DNA of 32,673 nt from Acidimicrobiales bacterium (lineage in GTDB: Bacteria; Actinomycetota; Acidimicrobiia; Acidimicrobiales; SZUA-35). The notes under the pieces are model-generated. The model made no database searches and was not told the origin of the DNA. It saw nothing but the letters and a program-made list of their open reading frames with translations. Positions 24,144 through 31,825 of the stretch are shown piece by piece (positions within the stretch are counted from its first letter, which is position 1; each line of letters opens with the position of its first letter). The DNA is taken from NCBI GenBank assembly GCA_020628065.1, contig JAHDFR010000008.1, forward strand, positions 18,403-51,075, given 5' to 3'. Made by a program: the position numbers and the translations under genes.

Positions 24144-26422
24144 GTTGAGGCCTCCAGTTGTCGGATTCGGGCCAGCGCCAGGATGCCGACGGCCACGGTG
24201 GCCAGCACCACCACTTCACCAAGAGTGTCCAGGGCACGGGTGTCGGTGAGAATCACGTTCACCACGTTCTTGCCCCCTCCTTCACTGACGGCACTGTCGG
24301 CCAGTTCGGCAACCGGGGCGGTGCCGGCCGGGGCGGCAGAGGCGGCGGCCAGGCCGACCATGACCACCAGACCACCGGCCAAGGACATGGCCAGTCGGGC
24401 CGCCCGCCAGGAGCCGCTCTTCTTCGGGAACCTGCGGGATAAGTGGCCTAGGCCGAGCACGAATCCGACCACGATAATGGTCTCCACCAGCAGCTGGGTG
24501 AGCGCCAGGTCGGGGGCCCCGTGAGTGACGAACAGGGCCGAAACACCAATGCCGACGGCGCCCAGCGTCAGTGCCGCTCCCAGCCGGGATCGAACGATGA
24601 CTCCGGCGGCGGCCGAGGCGACGATGGCCAGTGCCAATACGCCCTGTAAAGGGTGGTCCCACAGAACGAGATGATCGGTTGGAAGGTCGAACACAAACGG
24701 AAGTGCGGCCAGCGACGCGGTGGCTCCCATCGTTGCCAGGTACACGGGCAGCGATCCATGCTGTATGTGGCCGGTGAGCCTCGGGGCGAACGCCAGCACA
24801 CCGTCGATGGTGGCGTCGGCGGTGTCGGCTCCGATTGGTCGAGGGATAGCGGTGGTTCGACGGGACAAAACGACACCCAGCAGCGATCCGGAAGCGACGA
24901 TTCCCATCGACACCACAAAAGCGGTCTTCAGACCCGGCCAGCGAATGAGCGAGTACTGGGCGGCATCCGCTTGAAGCTCGACGGCCGCCGGTCCGACCAG
25001 ATCGGTGATGGTTCCGGCGGCGGCGTATCCGACCAGCCCGGCCAGCCCCAACAGCACGGCCGGTGCTGCCATTGCCGGGCGCATGGGCGCAACCTCTGTC
25101 GGCTCCGTGGTCGAAGAGGTCGTTGACGATGTTGACCGGCTGAACGGTCCGAAGACTCCGACGAGGAACCGCACGGTGTAGGCCACCGTCAGGATGGATC
25201 CGCCGATGACGGCGACGGCAGCCACCGCACCAGCGGCTCCGGTGGTTCCGAGGACGGCTTCGATGGCTGCTTCCTTGGCCATGAAACCCAGCAATGGCGG
25301 AACACCGGCCATCGATGCGCCCGCCACGGCTGCCACGGCAAAGGCCACCGGCATCGAGCGGGCCAGGCCGCTGAGTTCGTTGATGTCCCGGGTCCCGGTG
25401 CGAATGTCGATCTCGCCGACCACCAGGAACAGTGCGGCCTTGAACAGGGCGTGGGCGAACAGCAGCGAGATGGCGGCGAAGACGGCCTTGCCCGAACCCA
25501 GTGCCAGCAGGGTGATAAGCAGACCGAGTTGGGACACCGTGCCCCAGGCCAGGATCAATTTGGCGTCCCGGTGACGAAGGGCTCCAATGGCTCCCCAAAG
25601 GATCGATGTCGCACCGAAGGCCAACCCGAGCCACTGCCACGTCGCCACGCCGACAAAGGCCGGGCCGAGCACGGCTACGAGCAACACGCCGGCTTTGACC
25701 ATGGTGGCCGAGTGCAGGTAGGCGCTGACCGGTGTGGGGGCGGCCATGGCCCCCGGCAGCCACACGTGGAATGGGACCTGAGCCGACTTGGTGGCGGCTC
25801 CAATGAGGATGAGTGTCGCCGCCACGGTGGCCGATGTTCCTGAAACCGGGGTGAGACCGGTGAGGGAGGAGCCGATGTCGCCGGCCAGGACCAGCAGCCC
25901 GGCCAACAGGACAAGACCGCCACCGCCGGTGATCAGTAGCGCTCGGCGGGCTGCGGTTCGAACGGAAGCGTCAGCGTTCTTGTGGCCCACCAGCAGGAAG
26001 GACGTGATGGAGGTGAGCTCCCAAAAGATGAACAGCGTCCACACCGAGTCGGCCCACACCAATCCCAGCATCGAGGCGGAGAAGGCGAGCAGCGAGGCCG
26101 GGAAACGGCTGGATCCAGCGGCCCCGGGCGAGAAGTAGCCGGCGGCGTAGACGAACACCAGTGTCCCGATTCCGGACACCAGCAGGGTCATCATCAGAGC
26201 CAGGGCGTCGGTTCGAAAGGCAAAGGTGAGGTCCAGGGCGGGAACCCAGGACAGCTCGGAAACACGGGCCGGGCTGGACGAGACCAGATCAACCAGGGCA
26301 ACGAGTGTGGTGAGGGCCGGAGCCACGGCCGCCACCAGCAAGCCCGCACGAATATCGCGGCGGCCGGCGACAGCGGCAGCTGCGACACCGACTATGTGAG
26401 CTGCCAGGAGAAGCCAAACCAT
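24140..26422 (-). CDS. mnhA: Na+/H+ antiporter Mrp subunit A
   Basis: A 760-residue subunit related to NuoL, the largest of the complex. Key residues are visible: Glu135 in FIFWELTSITSFLLVGH and Lys212 in TKSAQVPFHVWLPGAM, with the PTPVSAYLHSATMVKAG helix next. The C-terminal part (from about residue 560) is the extra membrane domain typical of MrpA, with LALTQLLVETIIVVGFVL. It leads the seven-gene operon A-B-C-D-E-F-G, whose junctions all overlap by 4 bp. There is no ribosome site before ATG 26422, and TACGAT at 26435-26430 lies 7 bases upstream, so the transcript may be leaderless. The complex exports Na+ for H+ and sustains pH and salt tolerance. Confidence 0.95.
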   Translation of the reverse strand: MVWLLLAAHIVGVAAAAVAGRRDIRAGLLVAAVAPALTTLVALVDLVSSSPARVSELSWVPALDLTFAFRTDALALMMTLLVSGIGTLVFVYAAGYFSPGAAGSSRFPASLLAFSASMLGLVWADSVWTLFIFWELTSITSFLLVGHKNADASVRTAARRALLITGGGGLVLLAGLLVLAGDIGSSLTGLTPVSGTSATVAATLILIGAATKSAQVPFHVWLPGAMAAPTPVSAYLHSATMVKAGVLLVAVLGPAFVGVATWQWLGLAFGATSILWGAIGALRHRDAKLILAWGTVSQLGLLITLLALGSGKAVFAAISLLFAHALFKAALFLVVGEIDIRTGTRDINELSGLARSMPVAFAVAAVAGASMAGVPPLLGFMAKEAAIEAVLGTTGAAGAVAAVAVIGGSILTVAYTVRFLVGVFGPFSRSTSSTTSSTTEPTEVAPMRPAMAAPAVLLGLAGLVGYAAAGTITDLVGPAAVELQADAAQYSLIRWPGLKTAFVVSMGIVASGSLLGVVLSRRTTAIPRPIGADTADATIDGVLAFAPRLTGHIQHGSLPVYLATMGATASLAALPFVFDLPTDHLVLWDHPLQGVLALAIVASAAAGVIVRSRLGAALTLGAVGIGVSALFVTHGAPDLALTQLLVETIIVVGFVLGLGHLSRRFPKKSGSWRAARLAMSLAGGLVVMVGLAAASAAPAGTAPVAELADSAVSEGGGKNVVNVILTDTRALDTLGEVVVLATVAVGILALARIRQLEAST

Positions 26423-26429
26423 GTTGGTT

Positions 26430-26458
26430 ATCGTAAAGCTATATAGTGATTAGCACAA
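26430..26458 (-). promoter_or_regulatory. Candidate leaderless promoter of the mnh operon
   Basis: Read on the minus strand: TTGTGC (26458-26453), a 17-base spacer, then TACGAT (26435-26430), seven bases before ATG 26422. The -35 is weak. An AAAGCTA word (26435-26441, plus strand) falls across the spacer and -10 junction. A second copy lies inverted at 26480-26486 on the side of the divergent Ca2+ antiporter gene. Confidence 0.45.
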
Positions 26459-26589
26459 CAAGATTGCTATAAAAAATAGTAGCTTTCAGTCGATTGGTCT
26501 TCCCTTCGGCGCTTGATAGGTCGTCGGGCATGAATTTGGAAAGGTTTCCGGCAGGACATGAACCATCATCATTATGCGAGAGTGCTCGG

Positions 26590-27708
26590 ATGCTGACCTC
26601 AGCTGTCACGTTCGTCGTGGGACTTGCCGGATTGTTGCTGGGGGGAAGCCTCGTTGTCGGAGGTGCCTCCCGGCTCGGTATTCGAATTGGTCTCTCGCCC
26701 AGCGTGGTCGGCCTGACCATCGTGGCCGCCGGCACCAGCGCACCCGAGCTGGCCGTGGTCTTCCAGTCCTTGTCGGTCGACGACGCCCCGCTGGCCGTCG
26801 GGTCGATCATCGGGTCCAACATCGCCAACGTGCTCCTGGTGCTCGGGCTGACGGCCACGATGGGCGCAATCGCCGTCACCAACCGCATCGTCAGGATCGA
26901 CATTCCGATCATGATCGCCGCCTCGGTGGCGCTGCTCGTGCTGGCACTTGATGAACGGCTGGACCGTCTCGACGGCGCCCTTCTCTTGGTGTCCCTGTTG
27001 GTGTTCGTCGGCTGGACGCTGCGGTCGGCTACCACAGGTTCAGCCTCGCAGGTCCAGGCGGAGGGCGTGGCGGTGATGACGGACGCAGGCCGGGCTCGGG
27101 GGCACAGGCACATCGGTCTTGAAATCTTGTCGCTGGTCGCCGGCATTGGCCTTCTGGCTGTGGCTGCCCGCTTTGTCGTCTCTGGAGCTGAGGAGATCGC
27201 CACGTCTCTCGGTGTGCCTGAGCTGATCGTCGGCCTGACCATCGTGGCGCTTGGCACTTCCGCTCCTGAGATTGTCACCACCGTCTTGGCTGCCATGCGG
27301 GGTGAGCGTGACCTTGCGGTCGGAAACGCCGTTGGGTCCAACATCTTTAACATCTTGCTGGTGTTGGGCGCCGGTGGCCTGGTGGCCGATGATGGGCTGT
27401 TGGTCGGTGCTGACGCTGTTGGGCTCGATGTACCCATCCTGGTGGCGGCCGCCTTTGCCTGCCTCCCGATGGTGGCGTGGGACAATCGTCTTGACCGCTG
27501 GGAGGGTGCGGTGTTCGTGGCCTACTACGCCGCCTATCTGTTGTTCCTGATCTTCGACGCCACCGGTCATCGAGTGGCTGATCGGTTCGGCTTTGTCATG
27601 GTGGTCTTCGTAGCCCCCTTGACGTTGATCACCGTTGTGGTCGTCGCCCTTCACCGTCGTGGTCGACCCATCACTGATAGACGACTAACTGAAGGTGCTG
27701 TCAAATAA
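26590..27708 (+). CDS. Ca2+/cation antiporter (CaCA, YrbG-type sodium/calcium exchanger)
   Basis: A 372-residue membrane protein with the two inverted alpha repeats of CaCA exchangers. Alpha-1 is GLTIVAAGTSAPE at 41-53, followed by a GSIIGSNIANVLLVLG helix. Alpha-2 is GLTIVALGTSAPE at 215-227, followed by GNAVGSNIFNILLVLG. The acidic residue of each GTSAPE binds the cation. About ten helices are present, five per half, with a charged linker between. The YrbG-like group exchanges Ca2+ for Na+ or H+. The frame is open to 26494; ATG 26590, at the first membrane helix, is preferred. It is divergent from the mnh operon. Confidence 0.9.
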   Translation: MLTSAVTFVVGLAGLLLGGSLVVGGASRLGIRIGLSPSVVGLTIVAAGTSAPELAVVFQSLSVDDAPLAVGSIIGSNIANVLLVLGLTATMGAIAVTNRIVRIDIPIMIAASVALLVLALDERLDRLDGALLLVSLLVFVGWTLRSATTGSASQVQAEGVAVMTDAGRARGHRHIGLEILSLVAGIGLLAVAARFVVSGAEEIATSLGVPELIVGLTIVALGTSAPEIVTTVLAAMRGERDLAVGNAVGSNIFNILLVLGAGGLVADDGLLVGADAVGLDVPILVAAAFACLPMVAWDNRLDRWEGAVFVAYYAAYLLFLIFDATGHRVADRFGFVMVVFVAPLTLITVVVVALHRRGRPITDRRLTEGAVK

Positions 27709-27711
27709 GAG

Positions 27712-27739
27712 TTGACGAATTAGCTACATTTGGTAAGGT
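27712..27739 (+). promoter_or_regulatory. Promoter with internal TAGCTA for the 27794 gene
   Basis: TTGACG (27712-27717), a 16-base spacer and TAAGGT (27734-27739). The palindromic word TAGCTA (27721-27726) lies within the spacer, where a bound repressor would block RNA polymerase. The transcript would have a leader of about 45 bases and a GGAGG ribosome site. Confidence 0.55.
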
Positions 27740-27793
27740 GTTTTCACCGAGTGATTACGAGACCGTAGTTGCCACGAACATTCGGAGGAACCC

Positions 27794-28057
27794 GTGTCGT
27801 CGATTCTGTTCTTTCTCGCCTGGACCATCACCGGATCCACTCTTGCCATCGCCCTGGCCGAACCGGACGAACGCCGGGCCGCGTGGGTGCCCTACGGGCT
27901 CATACTCGGCCCACTGTGGGCGGCGGTTGCCATGGACCGACGAGCCAACCGGCCTTCGGTTCGGCCTTCTGCGACTACCGGCTTGGCCGACGAGGCCTCG
28001 ACCGAATGGAGCCCGGCACTTCCGCCTGAACCAGTGCTGGCCGGGGTCGGCTCGTAG
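27794..28057 (+). CDS. Small membrane protein of unknown function
   Basis: An 87-residue protein. One hydrophobic segment (residues 3-20) and a second (about 30-47, WVPYGLILGPLWAAVAMD) suggest two membrane helices, then a Ser/Pro/Ala-rich hydrophilic tail. I do not recognise it. GTG 27794 is preceded by GGAGG (27784-27788). It comes just before the second winged-helix gene on the same strand, 80 bp apart, and may be coregulated with it. The neighbourhood suggests a role in ion homeostasis; that is inference. Confidence 0.7.
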   Translation: MSSILFFLAWTITGSTLAIALAEPDERRAAWVPYGLILGPLWAAVAMDRRANRPSVRPSATTGLADEASTEWSPALPPEPVLAGVGS

Positions 28058-28137
28058 ACATCAACCTGGAACCGTCACGCTCCCCTAGACGGTCCGGCCA
28101 GGGCGACCAAACGATCACGGGAAGGAGAGCGACAGCT

Positions 28138-28452
28138 ATGACCGAGTCAACGCGCAACTGGACCTTTCTCACCAATCACGGGCACGTACTGCTCACGCTG
28201 TATCGGGATCCAAACCTGCTGCAGCGACAGATAGCCGATCAAGTCGGAATAACCGAAGGTCGCGTCCACGGGATCCTCAGCGACCTGCATGAAGGCGGCT
28301 ACATCCACATTGAGCGGCGGGGGCGCCGCAACCACTACCTGGTGGATACGTCGTTGAGCCTGCGTCATCCGGTCGAGGCCGGGCACTCGGTGGGAGAGCT
28401 GTTGGCTCAGCTGGCCGACGAACTACCGGCATCTGACCAAGAAGCGGCCTAG
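28138..28452 (+). CDS. Small winged-helix transcriptional regulator, paralogue of the 16512 gene
   Basis: A 104-residue single-domain DNA-binding protein. Motifs in order: NWTFLTNHGHVLLTLYRDPN, the helix-turn-helix QRQIADQVGITEGRVHGILS, then GGYIHIERRGRRNHYLVD and LRHPVEAGHSVGELLAQL. The alignment with the 16512 protein is gap-free and mostly identical over the fold. ATG 28138 has a strong GGAAGGAGA (28120-28127) in front. It is probably cotranscribed with the small membrane protein gene. Confidence 0.85.
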   Translation: MTESTRNWTFLTNHGHVLLTLYRDPNLLQRQIADQVGITEGRVHGILSDLHEGGYIHIERRGRRNHYLVDTSLSLRHPVEAGHSVGELLAQLADELPASDQEAA

Positions 28453-28526
28453 CCGCCAGCCTCAACGGGCCGAAAACCTGGTGTCTCGGGTTTGTGGCCG
28501 CCCGGGCGGAGCGCCACCATGTCGAG

Positions 28527-29531
28527 ATGGCCGAATACGAACCAGGGTTGGGTGAGACCGCAAGTCTTCGAACCCGAATGAAGCGTCCCCGGGGTTACGA
28601 CCCCGAGCCAATGGACCTGCCCCCGCTGTTCCAATCGCCACCGCGGCCCTTGGCCATGGTCCGATGGTTGGTCACCAAGTTCATGTGGCCGCAGTCTTTA
28701 CTGTGGATCGCCATCTCGGTGGTCATCTACCAGCTGTTCACGCCGGGCCTCGAACGATTCGCCTCGCTCGGGTTGGGCGACATCGGCCTTCTTTGGCTCC
28801 GCAACACCGTACTGATGCTCATCGTGATAGGCGGCCAGCACTGGTGGCTGCACATGAGGCGGTCTCAGGGCACCGAGTTCAAATACGAGGAGCGGTGGCT
28901 GGCCAAGAACCGCAAGACGTTCTTGTTCAACGACCAAACGCGGGACAACATGTTCTACACCCTGGTCAGCGGTGGCGGTATCGCCGCGGTGTACGAGGCC
29001 ATCATGTTTCGGCTGTACGCCACCGAGTCGATACCTCAACTGAGCTCGCTTTGGGCCATCGGCGCCATGACCTTTGCCGTCTTCTGGATTGAAGGCGTTC
29101 ACTTCTACGCCAACCACCGGCTGCTGCACGTGGACCCGTTGTACCGCTGGGCCCACGCGCTGCATCACCGAAACGTCAACACCGGGCCGTGGTCCGGGAT
29201 CTCCATGCACCCGCTGGAGCACCTGCTGTATCTGTCGTTGCCGTTTGTCTTCCTGGTCATCCCGGGTTCACCGTTCATCGTCACCTTCTGCCTGGTGTAC
29301 CTGATGATTTCGCCGTCACCGTCGCACTCCGGCTTCGACCGGTTCAAATTTGTCGGCGCCGACTTCCACGGCGGGGACTACTTCCACAACCTCCATCACC
29401 GCTACTTCGAGGTGAACTACGGAATGTTGTTGTTGCCGCTGGACAAATGGTTTGGGACGTTTCACGACGGGAGCCAAGAGGCTCACGAACAGATGAAGGA
29501 TCGTCGGCGCTCAACGGCCGATTTGGCCTAG
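28527..29531 (+). CDS. Fatty acid hydroxylase / sterol desaturase family membrane protein
   Basis: A 334-residue integral-membrane diiron enzyme of the sterol desaturase/fatty acid hydroxylase family. The His boxes are present: HFYANH and HRLLH (His 192, 197, 201), HALHH (210-214), and HNLHH (287-291). About four to five hydrophobic helices precede and bracket them. The iron pair hydroxylates or desaturates lipids using O2. Substrate is not predictable. The reading frame is open to GTG 28494; ATG 28527 is one reasonable start, with neither having a clear ribosome site. The next gene starts about 10 bp after its stop, so an operon with the SDR is likely. Confidence 0.88.
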   Translation: MAEYEPGLGETASLRTRMKRPRGYDPEPMDLPPLFQSPPRPLAMVRWLVTKFMWPQSLLWIAISVVIYQLFTPGLERFASLGLGDIGLLWLRNTVLMLIVIGGQHWWLHMRRSQGTEFKYEERWLAKNRKTFLFNDQTRDNMFYTLVSGGGIAAVYEAIMFRLYATESIPQLSSLWAIGAMTFAVFWIEGVHFYANHRLLHVDPLYRWAHALHHRNVNTGPWSGISMHPLEHLLYLSLPFVFLVIPGSPFIVTFCLVYLMISPSPSHSGFDRFKFVGADFHGGDYFHNLHHRYFEVNYGMLLLPLDKWFGTFHDGSQEAHEQMKDRRRSTADLA

Positions 29532-29541
29532 GGTGGCTGCC

Positions 29542-30306
29542 GTGAAGATCGAAGGTGGCAACATCGTCGTGACCGGTGGAGCCTCCGGGATCGGGCTTGG
29601 GCTTTGCCGTCGGTTCATCGAATTAGGTGCCGACCAGGTGGTCGTGGCCGACCTTAACGCCGAAGCCGCCCAGTCGGCCGCTGCGGAACTGGGCGATGCG
29701 GCTTCGGCCGTGGCCTGCGACGTCAGTGATGAAGCATCGGTGCAATCGCTGATAGCGACAGTGCTGGGCACGGCGGGCCACATCGACCTGTTCGTGGCCA
29801 ACGCCGGGGTCGGAACCGGGGCCGGGCTCGACGCCTCCGATGACCTGTGGGATCTGTCGTGGCGGGTCAACGTGATGGGCCCGGTGTACGCCGCCCGCCA
29901 CGTGATACCTCATATGGAGTCCCGAGGCGGGGGAGCGTTTGTGGTCACCGCGTCCTCGGCCGGGCTCACCACCGGTCCAACGTCGTTCAACTACGCAACC
30001 AGCAAACACGCTGCCATCGGAGTGGCCGAGTGGCTGGCCATCAACCACGGGCCGACTATTGCCGTGTCCGCCATCTGTCCCACCCTGGTCGACACTCCCA
30101 TGGCCTCGGAGTTCGGGACGGTGCTGAAACAGCCGTTGTCGGTCGATGATGTGGTGGCTTCGGCTGTTGACGGCATCGAAGCCGGACGGTTCCTTATAAC
30201 ACCGGAGCCGGTCGCCCTTGAAATGTTGCAGGCCAAAGCGCAGGACTACGACGGGTTCCTGGCCAACATGGCTCAGCGGGTGGCCCAGATGCGCTCCTCA
30301 GAGTGA
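29542..30306 (+). CDS. Short-chain dehydrogenase/reductase (SDR)
   Basis: A 254-residue SDR enzyme using NAD(P)H. The cofactor motif TGGASGIG is at 11-18, NAG (FVANAGVG) follows in the middle, and the catalytic residues are Ser138, Tyr151 and Lys155 (YATSK). An Asp in VVVADL after strand beta-2 suggests a preference for NAD(H). GTG 29542 has AGGGTGG just upstream; GTG 29533 is the alternative. It follows the desaturase-like gene by 10 bp and may oxidise its product; this is inference. Confidence 0.9.
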   Translation: MKIEGGNIVVTGGASGIGLGLCRRFIELGADQVVVADLNAEAAQSAAAELGDAASAVACDVSDEASVQSLIATVLGTAGHIDLFVANAGVGTGAGLDASDDLWDLSWRVNVMGPVYAARHVIPHMESRGGGAFVVTASSAGLTTGPTSFNYATSKHAAIGVAEWLAINHGPTIAVSAICPTLVDTPMASEFGTVLKQPLSVDDVVASAVDGIEAGRFLITPEPVALEMLQAKAQDYDGFLANMAQRVAQMRSSE

Positions 30307-30315
30307 GACGCGACA

Positions 30316-30354
30316 AAGGGTCCGGCGGAAAGCTTCACTGCCCGCCGGACCCTT
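30316..30354. terminator. Bidirectional terminator-like hairpin
   Basis: AAGGGTCCGGCGG pairs perfectly with CCGCCGGACCCTT (13 bp) around a 13-base loop. It lies exactly between the convergent ends of the SDR gene (plus) and the acyltransferase gene (minus), the right place for a shared terminator. Confidence 0.75.
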
Positions 30355-30370
30355 CACTTCCACCGTATGG

Positions 30371-30955
30371 CTACACGCCGACTGTTGTGAGGGTCTCGCC
30401 CACCTCCTCCCGTTGATCGGAGGTGGCCGCGTTGAGTTCGCTGCCCATGGGCACAACCGGGACCTGTTCGATCGGATGCATGTACGGCTCGGCCAACTCA
30501 AACCAGCCGAGTCGTTGGAAGATGGGTACAGCCTCCGGACGGATCGGTGCCAGAGCATGAGTCGAACCACGACTGGCGGCGGCCCGCATCCCACTTGAGA
30601 CCAGCCGGAGTCCCAACGTCCCCTGGCGGCAGTCGGGCTTCACGCAAAGCATGGAACCCGACGACAGCCTGGCATCGTCCGGTAGGACGCCTGCCGGAAT
30701 GTCGAAGTCGTCGCTGGGGCTGGGCCCACCGTCGTGAATGGTGATACGCACCGTCCCGGTGACCTCGCCGTCATCGAGGGCAACGAACGTCTCCGACGAC
30801 GGCAACGCGTCGTAGACATCAAACAGCAGGCCATCGTCGGCTCGCCGATTGAGGATCTGTTCGCCGACGAAGACTCTGGCCCGCAAGGCATACGCTTGGC
30901 GAAGCTCCCGGTCCGACCTGGCCGGTCGGATCTCTGTACCGCCTGGTGAACTCAT
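30371..30955 (-). CDS. GNAT-fold N-acyltransferase of the FeeM/LuxI-like type
   Basis: A 194-residue protein. The N-terminal pattern EIRPARSDRELRQAYALRAR, then VFVGEQ, and the acidic DGLLFDVYDALPSSETFVAL match N-acyl amino acid synthases and autoinducer-synthase-like GNAT proteins. The strand GEVTGTVRITIHD and a conserved R..LA/V-type CVKPDCRQG follow. These enzymes use acyl-CoA or acyl-carrier protein to acylate an amine. It begins ATGA-coupled to the haem-oxygenase-like gene, so the two work together. Product unknown. Confidence 0.7.
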   Translation of the reverse strand: MSSPGGTEIRPARSDRELRQAYALRARVFVGEQILNRRADDGLLFDVYDALPSSETFVALDDGEVTGTVRITIHDGGPSPSDDFDIPAGVLPDDARLSSGSMLCVKPDCRQGTLGLRLVSSGMRAAASRGSTHALAPIRPEAVPIFQRLGWFELAEPYMHPIEQVPVVPMGSELNAATSDQREEVGETLTTVGV

Positions 30956-31695
30956 CGGGCGGCAACCGCACAGTCGGCCAGGAAAGCACCGTGAACATCA
31001 AGCGCCGCTGAACCGGCCGCCCCCAGTGATTCGGCGGCATCCGGTCGTTCGGCCAGAAGTTGGTTGAGTTGCTTTCGGTTGAACACCGTGTGGGCCTGGT
31101 CCAAGGCAATGTGGTCGGTCAGAAAGCTGAGCGCGTCAATCCGATCCTCACCACATACTGCGGCCACGTTCTGCATCAGCGGTGGCCCGGCCACAACCGA
31201 CAGCCGCTCAATCTCATACTCGATGGCCAGCTGACCCCAAGGTGCATCGGAAGCGATCGTTCGCTCATGTAGGTCGATGTAACGCTTGGAACCTGGCGAT
31301 GGTGGCCGGGCCAGTAGTTCGTCGGCATCCAGCGGTTGCCGGCCTGACCGGTTCCACAGCTCGACCAGCGTCCGAGTGTCGTTGATCATCATGAGGTGAT
31401 GACCGGCTTCATGTTCGGCATGCCGTTCCAACGCCTCGCCGAGTTCGCTCAACCCGAGTTCCCGACATCGCTGACCGGCACCCCGAATCCATCGGTCGAC
31501 CGGTTCGGTCATATGAACGCCGAGGGCGCAGAACTCGATCAGAAACCGATCCAGGAACTCCGGGTCGGCGTTCGGATTGGTGGCCTGCTGGTAGGTGTCG
31601 GTCGAGACATATGCCTGTCTCGCTTCTTCCACCAGAGGTTGGTAGCAGTCGGATACGCGGTCGCGCGAAACTACGCCCGCCGTTGATGTAGTCAT
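30952..31695 (-). CDS. Haem-oxygenase-like fold protein (candidate diiron oxidase)
   Basis: A 247-residue helical protein resembling iron-containing HDO-type enzymes (CADD, UndA, SznF group). Metal-ligand-like residues are E96 and H99/H100 in a HEAGHH segment, acidic residues E159-E163 on a central helix, and the H-x3-D-x2-H motif H195, D199, H202 (DHIALDQAH). These positions match the HDO pattern of Glu/His, then Glu, then H-x3-D-x2-H. Such enzymes oxidise amino acids or fatty acids. The ATG is preceded by GGAGGG, a strong ribosome site. It is the first gene of a two-gene operon with the acyltransferase. A plain TenA/PqqC-like protein is the main alternative. Confidence 0.7.
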   Translation of the reverse strand: MTTSTAGVVSRDRVSDCYQPLVEEARQAYVSTDTYQQATNPNADPEFLDRFLIEFCALGVHMTEPVDRWIRGAGQRCRELGLSELGEALERHAEHEAGHHLMMINDTRTLVELWNRSGRQPLDADELLARPPSPGSKRYIDLHERTIASDAPWGQLAIEYEIERLSVVAGPPLMQNVAAVCGEDRIDALSFLTDHIALDQAHTVFNRKQLNQLLAERPDAAESLGAAGSAALDVHGAFLADCAVAAR

Positions 31696-31825
31696 TTGTT
31701 CCCTCCAAAATGGGCCCGCCCTGAGGACGCTGAGAAGTCTCCAGGTGTAGGCCGTATGTATTTGTCGCCATGTAGACGCCGCCGAGCCTGCAACAGATAC
31801 CCTGCAGCCGCGAATTTTCTTTCTG

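Noticed and set aside
24282-25763. 493-codon minus-strand frame inside mnhA
   Set aside because: Same strand, other frame; it is Arg/Gly-rich, lacks membrane helices, and mnhA itself is complete.
26439-27485. 348-codon minus-strand frame opposite the CaCA gene
   Set aside because: It is a shadow: mostly Thr/Ser/Arg/Pro with no hydrophobic pattern, while the plus-strand frame has both CaCA motifs.
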